This document shows positions 11,446 through 20,096 of a DNA stretch of 64,000 bases, piece after piece (positions within the stretch are counted from its first letter, which is position 1; every line of letters begins with the position of its first letter). The stretch is from Thermococcus gorgonarius (GTDB taxonomy: Archaea; Methanobacteriota_B; Thermococci; Thermococcales; Thermococcaceae): assembly GCF_002214385.1 (NCBI RefSeq), contig NZ_CP014855.1, forward strand, positions 1,426,001-1,490,000, written 5' to 3'. The position numbers and the translations under genes are program-made. Under the pieces are notes generated by a model. The model was given only the letters and a program-made list of their open reading frames with translations. It did no database searches and was not told the DNA's origin.

Positions 11446-11462
11446 AAATCGTAACACGATTT
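11446..11462. promoter_or_regulatory. Inverted repeat beside the cooC-like promoter
   Basis: AAATCG-TAACA-CGATTT is a perfect 6-bp inverted repeat with a 5-nt spacer. It starts inside the TATA-like CTTATAAATC (11441-11450) of the CooC-like gene and covers the bases just downstream of it, so a bound protein should block TBP/TFB or polymerase. The regulator is unknown. Confidence 0.4.
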
Positions 11463-11480
11463 TGTACTTTGGTGATACCA

Positions 11481-12209
11481 ATGAAGGTTCTCGTGAGCGG
11501 TAAAGGCGGTTGCGGAAAGAGCACCATAAGCGCGATGCTTGGAAAGTATTTGGCTGAGAAGGGGTACCGCGTTCTAATCATAGACGCCGACGAGTCAAAC
11601 CCGGGCCTCTACAGGATGCTGGGCCTTCCAAAGGTCAAAACGCTCGCGGAACACCTTGGGGGCAAGACGAGGGCCAAGATACTCATGGCGGCCGAGGGCC
11701 AGGGGGAACTCGACGAAGAACTCTTCAACTGGACCCTTGATGACATTCCTGAAGAGATACTCGCCAAAAAGGGGAACCTGGCCGTTCTCACGATAGGTAA
11801 AATTGAGGAGGCCGAGGAAGGCTGTGCTTGCCCCTACGGCTTCCTGGCCAGAAAGCTCCTCGAGGGGATTAAGCTTGGGGAAAACGAGGTCATCATAGTT
11901 GACACCGAGGCAGGAATAGAGCACTTCGGCAGGGGCGTTGACAAATACGTTGACGTTGTAATCGACGTTGCAGAGCCTTCAGTTGAGTCAATAGAGCTTT
12001 CGAAAAAGATAGCCACGCTGAGCAGGAGCCTCGGCCTCACTCACGTCTTGGTTCTCAACAAGGCTCTGCCCGGGGTTGAGGACAAGCTTCCGGTTAAACC
12101 CGACGTCACAATACCCTTCGACCAGGGCTTCATACTCGACAGCCTAAACGGGAAAGAAGTCAGGCCAGTGAAACAAATAGAAGAACTCTGGGAAATAATC
12201 CCCGGATGA
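11481..12209 (+). CDS. CooC-like MinD-family nickel ATPase
   Basis: A 242-residue P-loop ATPase with the deviant Walker [10 protein letters not shown] at residues 7-15 and DADESN at 35-40. Cysteines C115 and C117 (EGCACPYG) match the Cys-X-Cys motif with which CooC dimers bind nickel for insertion into CO dehydrogenase. No CODH gene is in the window, so the target may be elsewhere or the protein may serve another nickel enzyme such as hydrogenase. The ATG follows GGTGAT at 4 nt. It is a single-gene unit between porB and acs with its own promoter. Confidence 0.75.
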   Translation: MKVLVSGKGGCGKSTISAMLGKYLAEKGYRVLIIDADESNPGLYRMLGLPKVKTLAEHLGGKTRAKILMAAEGQGELDEELFNWTLDDIPEEILAKKGNLAVLTIGKIEEAEEGCACPYGFLARKLLEGIKLGENEVIIVDTEAGIEHFGRGVDKYVDVVIDVAEPSVESIELSKKIATLSRSLGLTHVLVLNKALPGVEDKLPVKPDVTIPFDQGFILDSLNGKEVRPVKQIEELWEIIPG

Positions 12210-12484
12210 GCACATTTGGAAAAACTTGACGTTCTGACACATTCCTCAATTTCTTTTAACAAAATTCCGGCAAACCTTTTTAGGACTTCTCATTTCCCTT
12301 AACTTTTCCCGGCGATTAAATGCCACTCCGAACCTGATTTGGGCAAACGGCTATTTTCATTTCGGTTTTTGGCTTATTAAGTTGCCCCAACTTATTTTCG
12401 TCATCCAACGATTATCATATTGACAATCAACGAAAAAATTTTAAGGAACTCTAACATCTTCTTTCGAAAAATCGGGTGGTTGCC

Positions 12485-14425
12485 ATGCAGGTAGGCGAAG
12501 GATTTTTGAAAGAGCGCTACATTCCACTGCAAGCCTTTCGGGAGGAGCACAAGAAGTCCATCGAGAACCTTGAGGAGTTCTGGGCAGAGCAGGCAAAGGT
12601 CCTCGACTGGTTCAAGACATGGGACAAGGTCTTGGACGACTCAAGGGCGCCTTTCTTCCGCTGGTTCGTTGGAGGGGAGCTGAACGCGAGCTACAACGCC
12701 CTGGACAGACACATAAAAGCGGGAAAAAGGAACAGGGCCGCGATAATTTGGGAGAGTGAGAATGGCGAAACAAGAACTCTAACCTACTACGAGCTTTACC
12801 GCGAGGTCAATCGCTTCGCCTCAGTCCTGAAGAACCTCGGCGTTGGTAAGGGCGATAGAATAGTAATCTACATGCCACTCGTTCCAGAGGTTGTCATAGC
12901 CATGCTCGCCAGCGCGAGGATCGGGGCGATTCACAGCGTCGTCTTCTCCGGATTTTCAGCGGAGGCTTTAGCGACGAGGATAAACGACGCTAAGGCGAAG
13001 GTGGTAATCACCGCAGACTACCTCTACAGGCGTGGTAAAGCTCTGAACCTCAAGGAAATAGTGGACAAGGCCCTTCTCGAGACCCCGAGCGTCGAGAGCG
13101 TCGTTGTCCTCAAGAGGGGCTCCGATGATATCAACATGGTCGAGGGAAGGGACTACTACTGGCACAACCTCCTTGAGGGCGCTGAGAAATACGTCGAGCC
13201 CGTCCCGGTCGAGAGCAACCACCCGCTGTTCATCCTCTACACGAGCGGAACGACCGGGACGCCGAAGGGCATAGTCCACTCCACAGGTGGCTACCTCGTT
13301 TACGTTGCAAAGACGATGCAGTGGGCCTGGGGGATAAGAGAGGACGACCTCTTCTGGAACACCGCCGATGTTGGCTGGATTACGGGGCACAGCTATCTCG
13401 TCTACGGACCTCTGACTCTCGGCCTGACCGTGATGATGTACGAGGGGGCGCTCAACTATCCAAAGCCAGACAGGCCCTGGGAGATAATCGAGAAGCACGG
13501 AGTTACGATATTCTACACCGCGCCGACGGCGATAAGGATGCTCATGCGCTATGGAGATGAATGGGTGAAGAAGCACGACCTCTCAAGTTTGAGACTTCTC
13601 GGTTCCGTCGGCGAGCCGATTAATCCTGGGGCATGGAAGTGGTACTACGAAGTCGTAGGAGGGAAGCGCTGTCCCATCATCGACACATGGTGGCAGACCG
13701 AAACCGGCGGCTACATGATTTATCCCTCGGCTGGAATACAGCTACCTCCTCTCAAACCCGGATCGGCTACCTTCCCGGGGCTGGGGGTTGATGCAGACGT
13801 CTTCGACTCGGAGGGCAAGCCTGCAAAGCCGAACGGGCGTGGCTACCTTGTAATCAAGAAGCCCTGGCCCGGAATGCTCCTCGGAATATGGGGCAACGAC
13901 GAGCGCTACATAAGAACCTACTGGCAACGCTTCAGCAGGCCGGACGAGGGGGTCTGGATTTACTACCCGGCTGACTATGCTATGAAGGACGATGAGGGCT
14001 ACTTCTGGATATTCGGCAGGGCAGACGAGGTTCTCAATGTCTCCGGCCACAGGATTGGCACTGCCGAGATAGAACACGCTTTAGTCCTTCACCCGGCCGT
14101 TGCTGAGGCAGCCGTCATAGGCAAACCCGACGAGATAAAGGGTGAAGTGCCTGTGGCCTTCGTGATACTCAAGGCTGACTACGCTCCAACCGAGAGGCTG
14201 AAGAAGGAGCTGATAGACTACGTCAGGGAAACCCTCGGACCGATAGCGGCTCCAGCCGAGGTCTTCTTCGTTAACAAACTGCCGAAGACGAGGAGCGGAA
14301 AGATAATGCGCAGGGTTTTGAAAGCCCTCGCGAGCGGGAAGAGCCTCGGCGATCTCTCGACGCTTGAGGACGAGGCGAGTGTTGAAGAGGTTAAGAAAGC
14401 CCTCGAAGGCTTCGAGATGCGCTAG
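12485..14425 (+). CDS. acs: Acetyl-CoA synthetase, AMP-forming
   Basis: An ANL-superfamily enzyme that activates acetate (or propionate) to acyl-CoA with ATP going to AMP and PPi. The 646 residues have the full Acs length, the AMP-binding loop YTSGTTGTPKGIVHSTGGY, WNTADVGWITGHSY and WWQTETGG, and the C-terminal TRSGKIMRR with the catalytic lysine that is acetylated in bacteria. This is the opposite direction to the ADP-forming synthetases Thermococcales use to make acetate and ATP, so acetate assimilation or CoA-ester salvage is likely. The ATG at 12485 follows GGTGG; the AT-rich AAAATTTTAAGG at about 12435 is a probable TATA box. Confidence 0.92.
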   Translation: MQVGEGFLKERYIPLQAFREEHKKSIENLEEFWAEQAKVLDWFKTWDKVLDDSRAPFFRWFVGGELNASYNALDRHIKAGKRNRAAIIWESENGETRTLTYYELYREVNRFASVLKNLGVGKGDRIVIYMPLVPEVVIAMLASARIGAIHSVVFSGFSAEALATRINDAKAKVVITADYLYRRGKALNLKEIVDKALLETPSVESVVVLKRGSDDINMVEGRDYYWHNLLEGAEKYVEPVPVESNHPLFILYTSGTTGTPKGIVHSTGGYLVYVAKTMQWAWGIREDDLFWNTADVGWITGHSYLVYGPLTLGLTVMMYEGALNYPKPDRPWEIIEKHGVTIFYTAPTAIRMLMRYGDEWVKKHDLSSLRLLGSVGEPINPGAWKWYYEVVGGKRCPIIDTWWQTETGGYMIYPSAGIQLPPLKPGSATFPGLGVDADVFDSEGKPAKPNGRGYLVIKKPWPGMLLGIWGNDERYIRTYWQRFSRPDEGVWIYYPADYAMKDDEGYFWIFGRADEVLNVSGHRIGTAEIEHALVLHPAVAEAAVIGKPDEIKGEVPVAFVILKADYAPTERLKKELIDYVRETLGPIAAPAEVFFVNKLPKTRSGKIMRRVLKALASGKSLGDLSTLEDEASVEEVKKALEGFEMR

Positions 14426-14477
14426 CGGATCTTTGCCTTTTTATTTCCTCCCAATTTGTCAAAAGAAAAGGGGAAAG

Positions 14478-15494
14478 TCAGCATATCCTTGGCACGGGGT
14501 CTCCTTCTGGAGGTTCCATAAAGCGCTTTCCTCCGATTCCCGTCTCAAGGATAACCTTCCCGCGGTATTCTGGGATTACCTCGCCAATTATCGCCGCGTT
14601 CTTGCCCTTCTCGGTTTTCCTCATTGCCTCAAGGGCCTCCTCGGCGTAGTCTTTAGCCACAACCATCACTACCTTGCCCTCGTTGGCAACGTCGTATGGG
14701 CTTATGCCGAGCATCTCACTGGCGGCCCTGACCTCCGGCCTTATTGGAATATCCGCTTCCCTTACGAGGATTCCCACGTTACTCTTACGAGCGATCTCGT
14801 TGAGAGCGTTGCTCAAACCAGCCCTCGTCGGGTCCTTCATAGCGTGGATGTTCTCCCAGCCTATGGCATCTGCAACGGCTTTAACAACGTCCCATATTGG
14901 CGCAACATCGCTCTTCAGCTCGGTCTCAAAGGCTATTCCCTCGCGGTGGCTCATCAGCGCTATCCCGTGGTCTCCTATCGTCCCGCTGACCAAAACAGCG
15001 TCTCCGACTTTGGCCCCGGCATCGCTTATCGGCCTCTCGGCAATGCCTATTCCAGCGGTGATGACGAACATCTCTATCGGGTCTTCGACGACCTTAGTGT
15101 CGCCTGTGACTATTGGAACGGGCACTTCCTTAGCGGTTTCATCCATCGAGCGGAGAACCCTCTCAAGGACCTCCATATCAAGGCCCTCGCCGATTATCAT
15201 GGAATTCGCCAAAGCGAGCGGCTGGGCACCCATAACAGCCAGGTCGTTCACCGTCCCGCTGACTGCCAGCCTGCCGATGTCTCCGCCGGGGAAGAAGAGC
15301 GGCTTAACCGTGTGGCCGTCTATTGTGAAGACTAGGTGCTTATCGCCGAAGGGTATCGTTGCGCCGTCGTCCAGGGCGTCAAGTCCTATTCCACCGGCGC
15401 TCTTGAGGGTCAGCGTTTTGAGTATCACGTCCCTCAAAAGCTCCTCCATTATCTCTCCGCCGGCTCCGTGCTCGAGCTTTATCTTTTCTCCCAT
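14478..15494 (-). CDS. hypE: HypE, hydrogenase maturation: makes the cyanide ligand
   Basis: HypE dehydrates the carbamoyl group that HypF places on its C-terminal cysteine to a thiocyanate, the source of CN- for the [NiFe] centre. The 338-residue protein belongs to the AIR synthase-like fold (LEHGAGGEIMEELL at the start, GDTKVVEDP in the middle) and ends in PRIC, the modified cysteine tail. The ATG at 15494 has GGAGG before it; a TTG at 15500 is an alternative. It follows an MNT/HEPN pair whose second gene would end within its ribosome-site region. It converges on acs. Confidence 0.95.
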   Translation of the reverse strand: MGEKIKLEHGAGGEIMEELLRDVILKTLTLKSAGGIGLDALDDGATIPFGDKHLVFTIDGHTVKPLFFPGGDIGRLAVSGTVNDLAVMGAQPLALANSMIIGEGLDMEVLERVLRSMDETAKEVPVPIVTGDTKVVEDPIEMFVITAGIGIAERPISDAGAKVGDAVLVSGTIGDHGIALMSHREGIAFETELKSDVAPIWDVVKAVADAIGWENIHAMKDPTRAGLSNALNEIARKSNVGILVREADIPIRPEVRAASEMLGISPYDVANEGKVVMVVAKDYAEEALEAMRKTEKGKNAAIIGEVIPEYRGKVILETGIGGKRFMEPPEGDPVPRIC

Positions 15495-15496
15495 TT

Positions 15497-15890
15497 TCAA
15501 CCCTCCAAAAGGCCCTTTTCGCGAAGGTAATCAACGGTAAAGCCGAGAAATTCCTCGGCGCGTCTGATATTCCCACATGCCTCCCCCCTCGGTGATATCA
15601 ACAACAAAAGAGTAATCCGCGGTCTGTCTCAGGTTAAAGGCAGTTCTCAAGTGAGTAAAAAATTTGTGAGGGACTTCACCAGTCTTAACGAACTCCTTGC
15701 CGAGGAGTGCTATCACTGTGAAATGCTTGGAAGCACTTATGCCTTTTGTGAGTAGAATTGCCTCGGCACAGTAGAACATGGTGTAGTATGCCCTCGAAAG
15801 TGCAAAACCATAGAAACCCTTTTTCAGCAAGGTTTTGGCTGCTTCAAGACTCTCCTCGGCCTTTTTTATCATGTCCTCATATCTGCTCAT
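15497..15890 (-). pseudogene. HEPN-domain protein, frameshifted in a G6 run
   Basis: The reading frame gives MSRYEDMIKKAEESLEAAKT, ALSRAYYTMFYCAEAILLTKG and a HEPN four-helix pattern, but after ...FVVDITE it runs into GGGMWEYQTRRG and stops at 15531. If one G is dropped from the G6 tract (C6 on the plus strand at 15583-15588), the frame continues as EACGNIRRAEEFLGF and TVDYLREKGLLEG, normal HEPN helix 4, and stops at 15497, right at hypE. So the gene is either frameshifted, slips at the tract, or contains a sequencing error. It overlaps the upstream nucleotidyltransferase by ATGA, as in MNT/HEPN toxin-antitoxin modules. Confidence 0.75.
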
Positions 15891-16213
15891 ACCTTTATTC
15901 CCTCCACGTGGACGGTCTGGATCAGCGGGTCGTGTTCCATTCTGGGACTCAGCGGATAGACGATGAGGGAAATAATGATGCCCTTCTCCAGGACGTACTT
16001 TTCAGTAATCTCGTTTAGTTTATCGTGTTCCTCAAGGCTCAAACGTCTCCTGGTTACTAGCAGAACGTCAACGTCGCTTCCATCCCTCGCCTCTCCCCTT
16101 GCGTATGAACCGAAGAGTATGACCTCGACTAGGTCATCGCCGAGTATCTCCTTCAGCTTTCCCTTGACCTCCCTCAGGATTTCGAGGAGTTCGTCCCTTG
16201 GAATGACAGGCAT
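15887..16213 (-). CDS. MNT-type minimal nucleotidyltransferase (antitoxin partner of HEPN)
   Basis: A 108-residue pol-beta-like nucleotidyltransferase with VILFGSYARGEARDGSDVDV, the GS...DxD metal motif, at about residues 32-51. In MNT/HEPN modules the MNT enzyme adenylylates the HEPN RNase and silences it. The ATG at 16213 follows GGAGGAG; the frame continues 11 codons upstream without a better site. A four-base ATGA overlap couples it to the HEPN gene. It lies between hypF and hypE, so the module splits the hyp genes. Confidence 0.85.
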   Translation of the reverse strand: MPVIPRDELLEILREVKGKLKEILGDDLVEVILFGSYARGEARDGSDVDVLLVTRRRLSLEEHDKLNEITEKYVLEKGIIISLIVYPLSPRMEHDPLIQTVHVEGIKV

Positions 16214-16255
16214 ATCTCCTCCTCCGGTGAAACTTCGGCGTTCCAAACTTAAACT

Positions 16256-18574
16256 TTATAGTGTCAAATCCTCTCTGCTCAGGTAGCCCTCAAGGTAGAG
16301 GCCACCGAGGAAGGCCTGGCCGACGTTTATCCCGTTGTCTCCGCGCGGAACTTCTGTCGTAACTTGAAACCTCAGTCCAGATGCTTCAACAGCCTTTCTT
16401 ATTGTCTTCACGATGAGCTCGTTGTAGGCTACGCCGCCGCTTATGGCAACGTCCTTCACGCCGAACTCCTTGGCTTTATCTATGGCAACGTTCGCGAAGG
16501 CCCTCGCGAGAGCCAGGTGGGCTGAATACGCTATGTCCGCCGGAGACGCTTTCTCGATTGCATCAAGGGCTTGAAGGAACAGCTCTTCCACCTTTATCAC
16601 CTCGCCCTCGACGGGAACTTCGAACTTCAGGTCGTTCTTGCCCTTCATCGCAAAGCTCTCAAGCTTCATCGCCGGTTCGCCCTCGTAGTGCCTCCTGTAG
16701 GCGACGTTGAGCAGAACCGCTAAGGAATCTAGAACCCTCCCAGTCGAGGAGGCATAGGCCGTGTTTACGCCCTTGGCGAGCTGGTTGAGGATAACGCTGA
16801 ACTCGACCTTTCCGTACTTGAGGCTCTCGGCAGCTTTGGGACAGCAGTGCCCTATTATCTCCCCAAGCTCCTCGATTGAGTAGACCTTGCTCAGAATCCC
16901 CATCAACGCCCTCAGCGGGTAGTAGCTCGCTAAATCCCCGCCGGGGAGCGGGTAGTAATCTATGTGGGCCAGCCTTTCGACGTCCTCATAACTCAGATAG
17001 AGAACCTCACCGCCCCAGACGTTTCCGTCAGTTCCGTAGCCAACTCCGTCGAGGGCAATCCCAACTGCCGATTCAAGGTTCTTCTCCGCCAGAACGCTCG
17101 CTATGTGGGCGTAGTGGTGCTGAACCTGGAGGAGCTCAACGTCAAGCTCGTTAGCCAGCTCCATAGCCAGCTTCGTCGTGTTGTAGCCCGGGTGGAGGTC
17201 GGAGATGATTAAGTCAAAGTCCTTGACGCGGAGAATCTTCCTGAAGTGCGCTATTGCCTCGCGCATGAACTCAAGGACTTCGAGCTTCCCGGTGTTGCCT
17301 ATGTACTGGCTCGGGTAAACCTTTCCGTTCTTTGCAACGCCAAATGCATTCATCAGCTCTGCCCCAACGGCCAAACCGCGGTAATCGAAGGGAATCTCTA
17401 CCGGCAACGGCACAAAGCCCCTGCTCCTCCTTATCACGGCCCTCTTCCCGTCCACAAAGCGAACAACGCTGTCGTCCGCCCTGTTGAGTATCTTCCTGTT
17501 GTGCAGGAGAAGGTAGTCGGCCATCTCTTTAAGCTCCTCGAAGGCCCTCTCGTTGTCCTTGACCATGGGCATTCCGGGGTAGTTCGCTGAGGTCATCACG
17601 TAGACTTTAGTCTTGCTCCAGTGGAAGAGTATGTAATGTGTTCCCGCGTAGGGGAGCATGACTCCGATGGTGTGGAGCCCCGGCGCGAGGTTCTCGGGCA
17701 GGGGGAAGGGTTCCTTCTTGCGGAGCGTTATTATCGGCCTCCTGTAGCTGGTTAGTTCTTCTTCCTCTTCCCTGCTCACGTAGGCGAAGCTCTTAACAGT
17801 CTCAAGGGAGTCGGCCATTATCGCGAAGGGCTTCTGTGGCCTGAAGGTTCTCCTCCTGAGTTCAGCTACTACCTCTTCGTTGGTTGCGTCGCACGCTAAA
17901 TGAATCCCACCGATGCCTTTAATGGCCACTATGTAGCCTTTGTCTATAAGCTCGGCCGCCTTCCTCAGCGGGTCGCCTGTTAACTCTTCTCCATCGCTCG
18001 TGTATAAGCGGTAACTCGGCCCGCAGACGGGACAGGCCGTCGGCTCGGCATGATAGCGCCTGTTGAGAGGGTCTTCGTACTCGCTCCTGCAGAAGTCGCA
18101 CATGGGGAACTCTCTCATGGTCGTGTTCTCGCGATCGTAGGGGAGGTCTTCAATTATCGTGAACCTTGGCCCGCAGTTGGTGCAGACGATGAACGGATAC
18201 ATGTAGCGCTTGTTTGTTGGGTCAAAAAGCTCCCTCAGGCAGTCGTCGCATATAGCTATGTCGGGCGGGATTATGGAGTCGCCTCCCTTTCCACCCTTCG
18301 AGCTTCTCTCGATGTAGAATTCCGGGAAACCCTGGGGCGGGATTTCCCTCTTCTCAACATTATCGATCCTCGCGAGCGGCGGCTTCTTGCGGTATAGGTC
18401 CCTGAGAAAGGCCTCTATATCCTCTTCCCTGCCCTCAACCACTATCTCAACTCCCGCATCTCCGAGGTTCTTGACGTAGCCCTTGAGGTTGTGCTCGTGA
18501 GCTATTCTGTAAACGAAGGGCCTGAATCCAACGGCCTGGACTATTCCCTGAACGTGAAGGTGGTACGCCTTCAT
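16256..18574 (-). CDS. hypF: HypF carbamoyltransferase for [NiFe]-hydrogenase maturation
   Basis: HypF uses carbamoyl phosphate and ATP to carbamoylate HypE. The 772 residues are full length: acylphosphatase domain (about 1-90, VQGIVQAVGFRPFVYRIA), two zinc fingers (CDDCLRELFDPTNKRY...CTNCGPRF and CDFCRSEYEDP...CPVCGP, about 105-200), a YrdC-like domain (about 200-380) and a Kae1-like domain with HHYAHIASVLAE and GVGYGTDGNVWGGE. The ATG at 18574 follows GGTGAGAGG. A TATA box (CTTTATAGG, 18607-18615) and a SurR-type site lie upstream, so SurR activation is likely. hypD is the next gene upstream, separated by 91 bp. Confidence 0.96.
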   Translation of the reverse strand: MKAYHLHVQGIVQAVGFRPFVYRIAHEHNLKGYVKNLGDAGVEIVVEGREEDIEAFLRDLYRKKPPLARIDNVEKREIPPQGFPEFYIERSSKGGKGGDSIIPPDIAICDDCLRELFDPTNKRYMYPFIVCTNCGPRFTIIEDLPYDRENTTMREFPMCDFCRSEYEDPLNRRYHAEPTACPVCGPSYRLYTSDGEELTGDPLRKAAELIDKGYIVAIKGIGGIHLACDATNEEVVAELRRRTFRPQKPFAIMADSLETVKSFAYVSREEEEELTSYRRPIITLRKKEPFPLPENLAPGLHTIGVMLPYAGTHYILFHWSKTKVYVMTSANYPGMPMVKDNERAFEELKEMADYLLLHNRKILNRADDSVVRFVDGKRAVIRRSRGFVPLPVEIPFDYRGLAVGAELMNAFGVAKNGKVYPSQYIGNTGKLEVLEFMREAIAHFRKILRVKDFDLIISDLHPGYNTTKLAMELANELDVELLQVQHHYAHIASVLAEKNLESAVGIALDGVGYGTDGNVWGGEVLYLSYEDVERLAHIDYYPLPGGDLASYYPLRALMGILSKVYSIEELGEIIGHCCPKAAESLKYGKVEFSVILNQLAKGVNTAYASSTGRVLDSLAVLLNVAYRRHYEGEPAMKLESFAMKGKNDLKFEVPVEGEVIKVEELFLQALDAIEKASPADIAYSAHLALARAFANVAIDKAKEFGVKDVAISGGVAYNELIVKTIRKAVEASGLRFQVTTEVPRGDNGINVGQAFLGGLYLEGYLSREDLTL

Positions 18575-18622
18575 CCTCTCACCTGTCCCTCCTTTGCAAT
18601 CGGAGGCTTTATAGGTTTCCAA

Positions 18623-18639
18623 AACCAAAAGTTGAAAAC
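18623..18639 (-). promoter_or_regulatory. SurR-type binding site upstream of hypF
   Basis: On the minus strand the bases read GTT-TTC-AAC-TTTTG-GTT, an exact match to the extended SurR motif GTTn3AACn5GTT known from Pyrococcus. It lies 8 bp upstream of the hypF TATA box (18607-18615), the position from which SurR activates hydrogenase genes when sulfur is absent. Confidence 0.7.
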
Positions 18640-18665
18640 GATAGGGGAGTTTTGAACCTTTGGTG

Positions 18666-19790
18666 TTAGAACAAGACGCCGTACTTGTAGAATATCTGGC
18701 AGGTTCCCTCGTAGGACACCATGCACGGGCCAACGGGATGCCTCGGCGTGCAGGTCTTGCCGAAGTGCGGGCAGTCGGTTGGGAGCGCCAGTCCCCTCAG
18801 CACTGCACCGCAGAGACAGCCCTTTTCGAGGTCGGGCAGGTTCTTCGGCACCTCAACCTTGTAGAGGTTCTTGATGTCGAGTTCCTTCCACTCGTCTCTC
18901 AGTTCAAGGCCCGTCCCCGGGAAGACACCTAAGGCGCGCCACTTGGCATCCACGACCTTGAAGTACTTGTTTATAAGCCTCTGCGCGACCACGTTTCCCT
19001 CGTACCTAACTGCCCTCTTGTACTCGTTCACCACTCGCGCGTCGCCTTCCTTGTACATTCTGATTAAGAGGAGGATGGCTATTAGAACGTCGTTCGGCTC
19101 GAAGCCCGCTACGACCTGCGGGATTCCATACTTCTCGCTCAGGAACTCCCAGCCCTTAACGCCGATTATCGTCGAAACGTGGCCGGCATCTATGAGCGCA
19201 TCTATCCTGCTCTTCTGCTTTATGAGGACCTCTATTCCCTGGGGCGTGAGCCTGTGGACGGAATATATCTTGAAGTTCTCAAGACCCTCGTTTATGACGG
19301 CGTTTATCATCCCTGCCGTTGGCGCGGTTGTGGTTTCGAAGCCCGGGCTGAAGTGGACGACGGTCTTGTCAGGGTTCTCCTTCGCTATCCTGTAGGTGTC
19401 GAAGATGGAGTAAACTATTCTCACGTCAAAGCCCTCGCTCTTTAGGTCGGCGAAGCTCCCCATAGGTGTCGGAATCTTGTACATGTCCCCGAAGGTGGTC
19501 AGGATTATCTCCTCGCCCTCTTCCCTTGCTTTCTTCATGATGAGCTGCATAGCCACTATGTCCTCGACGGGGGTGATACAGACGGGACAGCCGGGCCCGC
19601 TCACGACCTTAACGTTCTCGGGCAAAAGGGAGCGTATTCCCGAGCGGGTTATGGTATCTTCATGAGTGCCGCAGACGTGCATTATCCTTATCTCGCCGTC
19701 TAAGGTCTTTGCCTCTTCTTTGATTTTCTCCACGAGCTTTTGGGCTATCCTCTTATCCCTGTAGGGCTGGACGACTTCCTCAACAGTCAT
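18666..19790 (-). CDS. hypD: HypD, scaffold for Fe(CN)2CO assembly
   Basis: HypD carries a [4Fe-4S] cluster and, with HypC, holds the iron while cyanide and CO ligands are attached. The 374-residue protein contains the conserved segments VCGTHEDTITRSGIR (near 40), GPGCPVCITP (near 66), FGDMYKIPTP, and the cluster cysteines near the end (CLCGAVLRG, DCPHFGKTCTPRHP, GPCMVSYEGTC). The ATG follows GGTGATTGAG; it starts 2 nt beyond the hypC stop, so hypC and hypD are translationally linked. Confidence 0.96.
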   Translation of the reverse strand: MTVEEVVQPYRDKRIAQKLVEKIKEEAKTLDGEIRIMHVCGTHEDTITRSGIRSLLPENVKVVSGPGCPVCITPVEDIVAMQLIMKKAREEGEEIILTTFGDMYKIPTPMGSFADLKSEGFDVRIVYSIFDTYRIAKENPDKTVVHFSPGFETTTAPTAGMINAVINEGLENFKIYSVHRLTPQGIEVLIKQKSRIDALIDAGHVSTIIGVKGWEFLSEKYGIPQVVAGFEPNDVLIAILLLIRMYKEGDARVVNEYKRAVRYEGNVVAQRLINKYFKVVDAKWRALGVFPGTGLELRDEWKELDIKNLYKVEVPKNLPDLEKGCLCGAVLRGLALPTDCPHFGKTCTPRHPVGPCMVSYEGTCQIFYKYGVLF

Positions 19791-19791
19791 C

Positions 19792-20052
19792 TCAATCACC
19801 CGGGTAGTAGTAGCCGCCTATCGCGTCCTCTTCGACCTTGAAGACTTCTTCCCACGCGTTCAGGATTTCTTTGGCTGTCTTTTCGTCAACGCGCTCGATA
19901 ATGAAGCCCGTGTGTATCAGGACGTATTCTCCAACTTTAACGTCGGGCATCAGGTCTATCCTGGCCTCTCTCTTAACTCCCCCGAAGTCAACCCATGCGG
20001 TTCCCTTCTCGGGGTTCACCTCAAGCACCTTCGCAACCGTTGCGAGACACAT
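19792..20052 (-). CDS. hypC: HypC hydrogenase maturation chaperone
   Basis: The 86-residue chaperone starts MCLATVAKVLEV, with the essential Cys2 that becomes N-terminal after methionine removal and binds Fe in the HypCD complex and the large-subunit precursor. An OB-fold-like barrel follows (GTAWVDFGGVKREARIDLMPDVKVGEYVLIH in outline). The ATG at 20052 has GGTGAGAGAG before it. It lies between the hypC paralogue and hypD in one run. Confidence 0.94.
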   Translation of the reverse strand: MCLATVAKVLEVNPEKGTAWVDFGGVKREARIDLMPDVKVGEYVLIHTGFIIERVDEKTAKEILNAWEEVFKVEEDAIGGYYYPGD

Positions 20053-20096
20053 CTCTCTCACCGTCCAGAAATACCAACGGTTGTTATTTAGCCTTT

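Noticed and set aside
16240-16248. GTT-CCA-AAC, a SurR core upstream of the MNT gene at 15887
   Set aside because: The additional GTT is 6 bp away instead of 5, it lies downstream of the likely TATA box and next to the end of hypF. Too weak to call.
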